A stretch of 55,910 nt of DNA from an uncultured Muribaculaceae bacterium (GTDB taxonomy: Bacteria; Bacteroidota; Bacteroidia; Bacteroidales; Muribaculaceae): NCBI GenBank assembly GCA_910583795.1, contig CAJTZQ010000009.1:10506-66415 (forward strand), written 5' to 3'. The notes beneath the pieces were generated by a model that saw only the letters and a program-made list of their open reading frames with translations, made no database searches and was not told where the DNA came from. A program made the position numbers and the translations under genes. Below are positions 43,782 through 52,400 of the stretch, piece by piece; the stretch's first letter is position 1, and every line of letters starts with the position of its first letter.

Positions 43782-44729
43782 TTAAAAATCATCAGGCAAT
43801 TTAACATAGCTGCCAGAGAACTTGCCATTGAATCTGCCGGCAACCCTGTAATCCATATTGACTTTTGTCAGCAGTTGGTCAACTGTATTCATTCTAAATG
43901 AATTAAATATAAAGTTCTCATTAGGTGTACACTGAGACAACTCAGCCATTGTTGAATCCGCTTCCGGCACCAATGGAACGATATTTTCTCCTACTATTTC
44001 ATAACCGTTAGAGTTTGTCACAATATCAAGCTCCGGCAAAATAATAGTTTTGATTGAGGGCATCTCTTCTGCAAACTTTGCGTCATAAATCAAAAGGGTC
44101 GCCTTCTTCTTTTCAATGTCCATTATAACACGATATACCGTCTTATCAGAAGTTGCATATCCTGTATTGGTGGTTCCGGCATAGAATGTGTCTGTAGAGA
44201 ATGTATGCACATTATATCGATCACCCATCTGATAATACCCTACAAAGATTGCACTGATGCTTTGCGACACCGGCGTAATCAACACACCCGGAATAAATTT
44301 TGTGCCGCTATTTTCAGGTTTAACAATTGGAGTGAAAACTTTCGTAGGGTTGAAGTCCTTAGGAAGTGCATCGTAAGCAGATATCATGAATTTACCATTT
44401 CTCATTTCCTGACTTCCGTTCGAGAACATACCGGAAACACCTTTGATCACCTGCTTATAGCCATAATCAACATATTTTACAGGATCAGCGACAAAACTGT
44501 AGTCGGTTTCATTGATTCTAAGAGCACCCGATACTGTGGCAGTCCCGTCATTGAAATCGAATTTTATAGGATACACTCCCTGTGACATCACAGCCGGGCT
44601 ACCATCAGTCGGTATGATAAGATTTGTCGGATAATAAGCCACATTTTGATAATTGTCTCCATTTCCCACATTGCATGAACTTAAAAAAAGTCCGGTAAAT
44701 GCCAAAAGGCCCAATACGATTTTTTTCAT
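43782..44729 (-). CDS. Lipoprotein of unknown function next to a TonB receptor
   Basis: This is a 315-residue lipoprotein. The signal peptide is MKKIVLGLLAFTGLFLSSC with the lipidated cysteine at 19, directly followed by the flexible NVGNGDNYQN. The mature part is beta-rich (alternating hydrophobics, many aromatic residues) with no motif I recognise. It is not SusD-like: there are no TPR-type helices. It follows the TonB-receptor gene by 32 nt, probably in one operon, and is likely a surface or periplasmic partner of that receptor. Its function and ligand are unknown. Confidence 0.8.
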   Translation of the reverse strand: MKKIVLGLLAFTGLFLSSCNVGNGDNYQNVAYYPTNLIIPTDGSPAVMSQGVYPIKFDFNDGTATVSGALRINETDYSFVADPVKYVDYGYKQVIKGVSGMFSNGSQEMRNGKFMISAYDALPKDFNPTKVFTPIVKPENSGTKFIPGVLITPVSQSISAIFVGYYQMGDRYNVHTFSTDTFYAGTTNTGYATSDKTVYRVIMDIEKKKATLLIYDAKFAEEMPSIKTIILPELDIVTNSNGYEIVGENIVPLVPEADSTMAELSQCTPNENFIFNSFRMNTVDQLLTKVNMDYRVAGRFNGKFSGSYVKLPDDF

Positions 44730-44761
44730 TTCTATTTATTATTGAATTTTAAATTCTGAAT

Positions 44762-46993
44762 TTAAAAGCAATACCTTAATGCAGCACCAAATTCCACACC
44801 TCTACCACGTTGCAGGAATTCATTCCCCATAGACATAAAATAGAACGTGTAATATTTAGTATCTGTAAGATTTTTTCCGAAAAGCTGAAGATTTAACTCG
44901 TCAGTTCCAATCGTCACTCCCGCACCAAGAAGAGAGTAAAAATTTTGTCTTTCCGTGTTAGATTCATTCCAGTAGATATCTCCTGTGCCACGCATATTGA
45001 CATCGAAAGTAATATTTCCCACTACAGCATGATGTGTAGGTATTGTCCAAACTCCTTGAAGAAACAAAGTGTTGCGCGGAGCATAAGGAAGATAATTACC
45101 TTTATAATTATGAATACCGTCATTAAATTTACGGAAACGGGCATTGGTATAACCGTAACTGCCAACGAGAGAAAGTTGATCAGTCAGGTTAGCCCTAACA
45201 GATATTTCACCACCAAAACTATGCGTTTTCCCGGCGTTAGTCATGATGCGTCCGGTAGTTGTTCCATCGGGGAACATGGTGAGTTGCTGATCTCTGCAAT
45301 CAATAAAAAAGGCTGCCAGATCCAACTCAAGACGGGAACCCGGGAAGACGAGATGGCTTCCAACCTCATAATTCCAGCTCTTTTCCGGTTTATAAGAAAC
45401 GATTTCTTCAACGTCATATTGTGCACCCACTCCCATTATACCCATAAGACGTTGTTGCAATACGTCGCTGAACATCTGGGTGTTAAATCCACCCGCCTTA
45501 TATCCTTTTGAAATTTTAACATAAATATTGCCTCTGTCTTCTCCCAAAGAATAAGAAGCTGATATTTTAGGCAATAATGTTAGGAAATGTCGGGAAAGTT
45601 TTCCTTTGTCATCAATGTCTATATCCACAGTTCTGAAATGTTCATATTCAGAATCTGATTTCTTGTATATTGAGTATCCCGTGTCGCATAAGCTATTATA
45701 ATTAAGCGTAGAATGTTCATAGTCAAGGCGCAAAGCGGCTGTCAATGTCCAACCACCTATCGTCAGATCAGATTCATGATATGCAGAAAGTCCCCAAGTT
45801 GGAATTTTAAAACGACTGTTCAGATCAAATATCCTGGTGTTCCAGCTGATAGGATAAGACGGGTTGGCATCGTTTCTGTGTTTCTCTATCAAGTCTTCGA
45901 TTCCTCTATCTTTAAAGGTGACCGGAGCATGCATATCAAGATGCTTGTAAAAACCGAAAATGCCATTAAGCCATCGGTAATCGCTGTCCGAATTACTCCG
46001 CATTACGACATCTTCAGTGAAAGCGGTTTCTTTTTTCTTTTGAGTCAAGGTAAAAAATTCTTCAGGTAGGAAATCCTGATCGAGCGTCATATTATCATTT
46101 ATATGCTGAACTGAAGTTATAGACGTGACAGAGAATTTTTCACCTGAATACCGTAATGAAAGACCGTCTGTAAAAGTAAACCTGCGATAAAAACAAGTAT
46201 CGTTATAGGCTATTATTCCTGTATTTTTATATTCATATGGATACCCACCCTGACGGAGTATTCCAAATGCTGCAGAGTTCTGAAGGTTCCAAGAGTCAGA
46301 CAATCTATGATAAAACTTTACCCTTCCACTCCAGTTAAACTCATGATCAACTTTTTTACCATTATATTCATTGACAAAAAAACCTTTCTGGCTGCCGTAT
46401 GCACCAACAACCGACAATCCGGTTCTTTCTCCAAACTTATGATACCATCCGGCGGAAGCCTTAATTTTAGTACCGGAACCTGCCTCAAGTCCAACTTTCC
46501 AACCTTGGAATCTCATTGGAGACAACGTAGTGACATTTATGACACCAGCCATTGTATTTCTGCCATACAAAGTTGACTGAGGTCCGCGCATCATTTCAAC
46601 CGAAGCGATATCGGCAATGTCGAAATCAAATGCATCCTTGTTTAAATAGGGAACGTTGTCTACGTTCAATCCGACCGAAGGCTGATCCATTCGTGCGCCG
46701 ATGCCTCTCACATAAATAGACGATGTCATTCGCGACCCATAATCAGGTATATAGAAATTCGGCACCACATCTGAGATATTCTTTATGGCATAAGCTCCCA
46801 GGCGTTCGAGTTCGGCACGACCAATCACTGTGGCAGCTTCCGGCTCTTCGTTAAGTCGAGCCATTTGTTTGACAACCGTCACACTCAATTCATCGAGGGT
46901 GACACCTATCGTGTCTTTTTCCTCCTTTTCAGCCAAAGCGACAGAAGGGACAATGCCCATCAAAAACGGTAATATGATATCAGTCAGTTTCAC
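44762..46993 (-). CDS. TonB-dependent outer-membrane receptor
   Basis: This 22-strand barrel receptor has a plug domain. The plug starts near DELSVTVVKQMARLNEEPEA and contains SSIYVRGIGARMDQPSVGLN and VEMMRGPQSTLYGRNTMAGV. The barrel ends with the typical C-terminal aromatic (ALRYCF). There is no SusC-type N-terminal carboxypeptidase-like domain and no SusD neighbour, so it resembles siderophore/cobalamin-type receptors. The substrate is unknown. I propose the GTG at 46993 as start, giving 743 residues with signal peptide MKLTDIILPFLMGIVPSVALA. The longer frame to a TTG at 47029 runs through the promoter. The lipoprotein gene follows. Confidence 0.88.
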   Translation of the reverse strand: MKLTDIILPFLMGIVPSVALAEKEEKDTIGVTLDELSVTVVKQMARLNEEPEAATVIGRAELERLGAYAIKNISDVVPNFYIPDYGSRMTSSIYVRGIGARMDQPSVGLNVDNVPYLNKDAFDFDIADIASVEMMRGPQSTLYGRNTMAGVINVTTLSPMRFQGWKVGLEAGSGTKIKASAGWYHKFGERTGLSVVGAYGSQKGFFVNEYNGKKVDHEFNWSGRVKFYHRLSDSWNLQNSAAFGILRQGGYPYEYKNTGIIAYNDTCFYRRFTFTDGLSLRYSGEKFSVTSITSVQHINDNMTLDQDFLPEEFFTLTQKKKETAFTEDVVMRSNSDSDYRWLNGIFGFYKHLDMHAPVTFKDRGIEDLIEKHRNDANPSYPISWNTRIFDLNSRFKIPTWGLSAYHESDLTIGGWTLTAALRLDYEHSTLNYNSLCDTGYSIYKKSDSEYEHFRTVDIDIDDKGKLSRHFLTLLPKISASYSLGEDRGNIYVKISKGYKAGGFNTQMFSDVLQQRLMGIMGVGAQYDVEEIVSYKPEKSWNYEVGSHLVFPGSRLELDLAAFFIDCRDQQLTMFPDGTTTGRIMTNAGKTHSFGGEISVRANLTDQLSLVGSYGYTNARFRKFNDGIHNYKGNYLPYAPRNTLFLQGVWTIPTHHAVVGNITFDVNMRGTGDIYWNESNTERQNFYSLLGAGVTIGTDELNLQLFGKNLTDTKYYTFYFMSMGNEFLQRGRGVEFGAALRYCF

Positions 46994-46998
46994 GACTG

Positions 46999-47029
46999 CA
47001 AAGCTACATACTATTCGGAACCCACACAA
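46999..47029 (-). promoter_or_regulatory. Promoter of the TonB-receptor gene
   Basis: On the minus strand TTG (47027-47029) and TAGCTTTG (46999-47006) are 20 nt apart, a good Bacteroides-type match. Transcription would begin near 46992, practically at the proposed GTG start. The mRNA would then be leaderless or nearly so. Confidence 0.5.
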
Positions 47030-47047
47030 TCATCATTTTTGATGATT
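47028..47047. promoter_or_regulatory. Palindromic operator candidate over the receptor promoter
   Basis: A perfect palindrome with 8-bp arms, AATCATCA and TGATGATT, and a 4-nt T spacer overlaps the -33 box of the TonB-receptor promoter. Its size and symmetry suit a dimeric regulator. It does not match the Fur box. It could also act as a weak plus-strand terminator hairpin, but no plus-strand gene ends here. Confidence 0.45.
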
Positions 47048-47116
47048 TTTGTTTCTCGGGTCGACGCTCGGGGGGCTGCCCTTTTATTAGTATAAATGAT
47101 AATATTTTAGTTATCC

Positions 47117-47147
47117 TTGCAAAATATGTAATATTTCACTAATTTTG
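47117..47147 (+). promoter_or_regulatory. Promoter of sdaA-rnz
   Basis: TTG (47117-47119), a 20-nt spacer and TAATTTTG (47140-47147) match the -33/-7 consensus. Transcription would start near 47154, giving a leader of about 105 nt. Confidence 0.6.
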
Positions 47148-47158
47148 CCTACGATGCG

Positions 47159-47211
47159 AGGATTGTCATAATTACTCTGACAATCCTTCATTTTTTGGAA
47201 AACAGTGAAGG
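47159..47211 (+). promoter_or_regulatory. Terminator-like leader ahead of sdaA
   Basis: A perfect 10-bp stem AGGATTGTCA/TGACAATCCT (47159-47168 with 47178-47187) is followed by a run of six T (47191-47196). An alternative pairing, CCTTCA (47185-47190) with TGAAGG (47206-47211), shares the CCT of the first 3' arm, so the two folds exclude each other. This is the layout of an attenuator. I do not recognise a known riboswitch. Confidence 0.5.
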
Positions 47212-47258
47212 CACCGCCGACACTTATTAAAAGGAAACATTACAATTAACAACTCACC

Positions 47259-48473
47259 ATGAAATCTATCAGAGAGCTATATCGAATAGGTACGGGGCCA
47301 TCGTCAAGCCACACAATGGGGCCACGGAAAGCGGCTGAAATATTTTTTCAAAAACACAAGCACGCAGAGGGATACGAAGTTGTGCTATACGGAAGCCTTG
47401 CCGCCACCGGCAAAGGGCATATGACCGACGTAGCAATATACGATGTGCTGTCACAAAGCGATCTGCCCGTGAAGATCATATGGAAACCAGACGTTTTCCT
47501 CCCTTATCATCCTAATGGAATGACATTCAGAAGTCTCAATGCAGCCGGACTGCCTTCCGACGAATGGACAGTCTACAGCGTTGGAGGCGGCGCAATTGAA
47601 GGAGAAGGGCTTGCTCACGAGGGTGGAGCTGAAATCTATGACAAAAATACCATGACAGAAATCATGGATTATTGCGACCGTAGCGGCAGAAGTTATTGGG
47701 AATATGTGGAACAGAGCGAAGGTAAAGAAATTAATGATTTTCTTGACAAGGTCTGGGCAACTATGAAAGCTGCAGTAGAAAGAGGCCTTGCAACAGACGG
47801 CAGATTGCCTGGACCCCTGAATTTGCGAAGGAAAGCTCGCGCTTATTATATGAGAGCTGAAGGATATCGGGATAATTTGCGTTCGCGCGGTCTCGTATTC
47901 TCTTATGCTCTTGCTGTAAGTGAAGAGAATGCATCAGGTGGCACAATAGTGACCGCTCCCACATGTGGAAGTTGCGGGGTGGTGCCGGCAGTACTATATC
48001 ACTTATGGAAAAGTCGTCAGTTCTCCGATATGGAAATAAGACATGCTCTCGCTACAGCAGCATTGATAGGGAACGTAGTGAAACATAATGCAAGTATTTC
48101 AGGCGCCGATGTAGGGTGTCAAGGAGAAGTTGGAGTCGCATGCGCTATGGCTGCGGGAGCCGCATGCCAACTTTTCGGAGGATCTCCGGCTCAAATTGAA
48201 TACGCGGCCGAAATGGGACTGGAGCACCACCTCGGCATGACTTGCGACCCCGTTTGCGGTTTGGTTCAGATTCCTTGCATCGAACGAAATGCATATGCAG
48301 CTGCCCGTGCTCTCGACGCCAATATATACTCCACTTTCTCTGACGGAAGGCATCGTGTCAGCTTTGACAAACTGATTCAGGTCATGAAAGAAACCGGACA
48401 TGACCTTCCATCCTTATATAAGGAAACAGGAGCCGGGGGTCTTGCAAAAGATTATAAGATAGAGAATGTTTAG
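47259..48473 (+). CDS. sdaA: L-serine ammonia-lyase (iron-sulfur, single chain)
   Basis: This enzyme deaminates L-serine to pyruvate and ammonia using a [4Fe-4S] cluster. The 404-residue protein joins the beta domain (IGTGPSSSHTMGPRKAAEIF at the N-terminus) and the alpha domain in one chain. Candidate cluster cysteines are C236/C239 (TAPTCGSCGVVPA), C329/C333 (MTCDPVCGLVQIP) and C340. It is transcribed from the promoter at 47117-47147 through a leader with attenuator-like structure. RNase Z follows 22 nt downstream. Fe-S serine dehydratases are oxygen-sensitive, in line with an anaerobic host. Confidence 0.95.
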   Translation: MKSIRELYRIGTGPSSSHTMGPRKAAEIFFQKHKHAEGYEVVLYGSLAATGKGHMTDVAIYDVLSQSDLPVKIIWKPDVFLPYHPNGMTFRSLNAAGLPSDEWTVYSVGGGAIEGEGLAHEGGAEIYDKNTMTEIMDYCDRSGRSYWEYVEQSEGKEINDFLDKVWATMKAAVERGLATDGRLPGPLNLRRKARAYYMRAEGYRDNLRSRGLVFSYALAVSEENASGGTIVTAPTCGSCGVVPAVLYHLWKSRQFSDMEIRHALATAALIGNVVKHNASISGADVGCQGEVGVACAMAAGAACQLFGGSPAQIEYAAEMGLEHHLGMTCDPVCGLVQIPCIERNAYAAARALDANIYSTFSDGRHRVSFDKLIQVMKETGHDLPSLYKETGAGGLAKDYKIENV

Positions 48474-48495
48474 ATAAAACAATAGGCAATATTTT

Positions 48496-49410
48496 TTGGA
48501 TAATTTCACGATACACACTTTAGGTTGTGGCTCTGCCCGACCTTCACTGAAACATCAGCCTTCTTCCACGGTGATTAACCACCGTGGAAACCTTTTTATG
48601 GTGGATTGTGGCGAAGGAGCGCAGCTTGCATTCATGCGACAACGCTTATCTTTCAGCAGGCTTCAACATATTTTCATTACCCACCTACATGGAGATCATG
48701 TATTCGGGCTACCCGGGCTTATAGGTACTCTTGCCCTTAACGGAACCGGCGGTCATATTACAATACATACGTTTGAAGAAGGGAAAGAACAGCTTGCTTC
48801 GATTTTTAATTATTTTTGCCGTGATACTCCATTTGATATCAGATTTAATATTATAAAACCTGAAGAGGCTATCATTCTGGAGACAAAATCCCTTACAGTC
48901 CGCACTGTTCCTCTTAACCACAGAGTGCCAACAGTGGGTTACATTTTTGAGGAAAAACCAGGCGAACGCCATATTAAGCCGGAGATGACACGTTTTCACG
49001 AAGTGCCTGTAGCAATGATGAAACGTTTAAAAGAGGGTGAAGACTATATAAAACCTGACGGAACCATTATCAGGAATAATATACTGACCTCCCCGCCATC
49101 GCCGGCATTGTCTTACGCACATATAAGCGACACTGCTTATATGAAAAGTCTTGCTGAAAAGATAGGTCCAGTGAATCTGCTTTTTCATGAAACCACTTAT
49201 CTTGAAGAACATAAGTCAATTGCCGCACCAAGAGGTCATTCCACTGCCAAACAGGCAGCTTTAGTAGCAAGAGACTCTGGAGCAAAGGTTCTTCTCACCG
49301 GTCATTATTCATCACGATATAAAGACGATTCTTTATTCAAAAAAGAAGCTGAAGAAATTTTTCCTAATGTTATTCTTAACAACGAAGGCATCATAATCCC
49401 TATTAAGTAA
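48496..49410 (+). CDS. rnz: Ribonuclease Z
   Basis: RNase Z is a metallo-beta-lactamase-fold endonuclease that trims tRNA 3' ends. The 304-residue protein has TLGCGSARPSLKHQPSS at the start. The metal site H63-L-H65-G-D67-H68 is in FITHLHGDHVFGLPG, NHRVPTVGYIFEE is the PxKxRN-like region, and HISDTAYM and GHSTAKQAALVA lie further on. No ATG is available upstream: the in-frame stop at 48475 precedes, and the first later ATG would remove the fold's start. Translation therefore most likely begins at the TTG at 48496. It is 22 nt after sdaA and probably cotranscribed. Confidence 0.93.
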   Translation: MDNFTIHTLGCGSARPSLKHQPSSTVINHRGNLFMVDCGEGAQLAFMRQRLSFSRLQHIFITHLHGDHVFGLPGLIGTLALNGTGGHITIHTFEEGKEQLASIFNYFCRDTPFDIRFNIIKPEEAIILETKSLTVRTVPLNHRVPTVGYIFEEKPGERHIKPEMTRFHEVPVAMMKRLKEGEDYIKPDGTIIRNNILTSPPSPALSYAHISDTAYMKSLAEKIGPVNLLFHETTYLEEHKSIAAPRGHSTAKQAALVARDSGAKVLLTGHYSSRYKDDSLFKKEAEEIFPNVILNNEGIIIPIK

Positions 49411-49411
49411 A

Positions 49412-49453
49412 AATGAATAGTCGCGAGTCAGGCTCAACTCGCGACTATTCATT
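49412..49453. terminator. Bidirectional terminator between rnz and the macroglobulin gene
   Basis: A perfect 17-bp stem (49412-49428 with 49437-49453) has an 8-nt loop, with flanking A-run on the left and T-run on the right. It serves rnz on the plus strand and the macroglobulin gene (stop at 49471) on the minus strand. Confidence 0.92.
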
Positions 49454-49470
49454 TTATATTATGTAATCAA

Positions 49471-52400
49471 TCACTTAGGTTCAACAGAGATTGTAGCTCC
49501 GGCAGAATGCGCTGTCTGTAATGGTGAATATTGACTTTGCACTGAGGCTATTCCTATAGAATAAACCCCTTCCCTATCTGCATAACAATCGTATGAGATG
49601 ACATTGACTCCCTTTGGAAGGAAATCTATAAAGAATGATGTTTTCGAATCTCTTATCTCCCTATACATTCCCAAGCCGTCTTCATACGTGTACCCTGAAA
49701 TCTGCTCAGCAGGTTCCAGACAAGCACCTCTTTCATCTATGAGGGCAACATAGCTCATATCCTTGTCGCATGTCAAAGTGATAGTGACGCGGACTTTGTC
49801 TCCGACTTTTATAGCACCTTCAGTAGCCACCTCTCCCGATGGAGTGTCTTTTACAACAAGAAGTTTCTTTTCAATCTTAAGGTTTTCACATTTCTCGGCT
49901 TTGACATCCTTGATCGGGGCAACAAACTGACTTATGACCCCTCCCCATGCGGGTCCTGAAGATGACTTTTCAATCTTCAGATCCTTACCTGACGCCAACT
50001 TTGGATCGATAGACAGAGTGATCAAGCCGGTCAACATCTCTCCCTCCGGCAACGACAACTGCTTATTTCCGAGCTTTATGACAGGTGCATCATTTGAATC
50101 AGTCCATTTAGAACCGCTTGAAAGAATAGCCTGTATTACCTCTACCGTGTTGGAATTTGCTCCCCAATTTTCAGTTTCTTTTTGCAACACAAGCCATTGT
50201 CTTAAGCCGTCTACAGCCGGAGCCATCGGTTCTATTTCCGAATACGCCTCAAGAGCTATTGCTGTGGTCGATAGCTTAGACCATCCATTATAACCGGAGG
50301 AAAGATTGTCAAACCACCATCCTTTACTTTCGCTCTTTGACGCGAACTGATTAAGAGATTCCAAAATGACACCGGCTTCCCTCTCATATCCCTTGCTTCT
50401 TGAAAGGAGTATCGCGGCAATAGATTTTTCATATATAGAAAAATGTTCCCATTCTTTTGAGATCCTTTCGAGAGCCTTTTTCTTTAATCCTGAAAATCCG
50501 GAAGGTCCGTTACCCATGTCAAAGAAACTGCGGATATATAGATATGAAAGAATATCTGTAGTAGAGAATTTATGACCGGATTTCACATAATTGTCGTATA
50601 CATTCTTATCACAATAAGCAATTCCTTTCTTTATCATCGGCTCGCTTCCTGAAGGAAGGACACCGCTTCTCTTCATCATTCCAAAACTGAGAAGCACCTT
50701 TCTTGATATAAATGCAGAAGAACGCATATCCGGACACCAGGTCCAGCCTCCATCCGGGTTCTGAAGACTTCTGACATCATTCATCAGTCGTTTGACCGCA
50801 TCGGAAGCTACCTTCGGATCAAGAAGCGTGTTAAGATGTTTCATTCGAAGGGTCTCTGAAGATGCATTGTTCACCCATGGAGTGCTATTCAGCTCAACGG
50901 TTTTAAGAGTGGCATCCTTTTCAAGATTTGATTTGAGAACGTTCTGCGCACTCTCTTCATTGGATGTCAAAACCTTCTCAAGACCGTTCTTGATTTCAGG
51001 ATATTCAGCGACTATATCAAATGCTATTGAATTAGCATATAATGCTTTCATCAAAGAAAGAACATTCTTCGAATCAGGAGTGGAGATAGAAGGAAGAGAC
51101 AAGGCACACTCCCATATAGGATTGTCGCAATATTTCAATGTAAGATTTGCGTCTTTACTAAACTTCGGTAACTTCTTACTGAAATTCTGCTTATCCTTTC
51201 CGATATAAAATTGTGTGGATTCTATAACAGGGGTAGAAGATGGCACCACCGGTATCACAGTCTGTTCCCCATCCGAATGATTCTCGCCATAGGCATAAGC
51301 CCTTATACCTATAGCCGAAAGATTGGCAGGCACATCCCATTCCAAAGAAACAAGCCTATTTGCGGATGGAGCTGTTTCTTCCGCCTTTAATAATTGTGAT
51401 GCAAGTTTCTCCCCGGTCAAAGGATTGAACACAATCAATTCTCCACCCAAAGGCATAGATTTATCAGAATTATTATACACCAATGCTGTGATTTGAGCCT
51501 TGTCTCCGGTTCTGAGGTAGCGAGGGAGATTACTTCTCACCATCACTTGTTTCGAAGCAACAGCATCTTTTACCAGACCTGCAGTCAACAAATCATCCGT
51601 ATAACCCATTATCTGGAATTGCCAGGTAGTATTATAATTTGGAGTCTTGAAATCTACAACCACATTCCCGTCTGAATCACTCTTTAAAACAGGATAGAAA
51701 AATGCCAACGGCATCTCCACCGGACGAAGTTCCGTTTCTTTCGAGTCGACACCTCCTGCCCCGGCTTCAACGGGTTCCGGCATTTCTTCTGCCACAGCAT
51801 CTGCCGATTCCATTTTCTTCATCGACATATTGGCATATCTTGGAGCGGTTTGCTGTTCTACAGCATAAAACACTTCATCCGCATCTGCCGTCTCGGCTTC
51901 ACAGTTTGAGACACCTTTTGTCCGGACACCTCTTATCATTGCTGCAGAAGTTGTCCTTAATCCAAAGTAGTTTCTTCCGCCGTTTCCTAAATTGTATCCA
52001 TACGTCATCCATTCCGGTATAGGATCTACAACATCTGTATAATGCAGCTCCTTTGAAAACCTTGCGCTTGTGAAAATATTGCCAACCATGAAAGCTGTCA
52101 TAGAAGTAGTAAGGCGGCTGAAGTTTCTACCCACATTAAAACTCCATGCAAATGGAGACAAAGCATTGAGAGCCTTGTCGCTCATGACAGCAAATGCCGG
52201 AACATTCCCGACGGTTTTGTCATTTATAGAAAATTTAAACCTCCACTGCTCCTTGTCGCCGGATGAAATATGATCACGGAATGTTTCCGTCTTCACAGAA
52301 AGCTTCCTGGTAGCACTTTCCGAAATAACAACTACAGTACCGACTTTCTGATTAAAATCATGCATACCGCTAAAGGTTATCCATATTTTCCCATTATTCT

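Noticed and set aside
43782..46993. SusC/SusD glycan uptake pair
   Set aside because: The receptor lacks the SusC N-terminal domain and the lipoprotein lacks SusD-type helical repeats; no glycoside hydrolases are adjacent.
46994..47029. TTG start for the TonB receptor at 47029
   Set aside because: It would place the coding sequence inside the -33/-7 promoter and ruin the signal peptide. The GTG at 46993 fits better.
47028..47047. Fur box
   Set aside because: The palindrome arms AATCATCA/TGATGATT do not match the GATAATGATAATCATTATC pattern.
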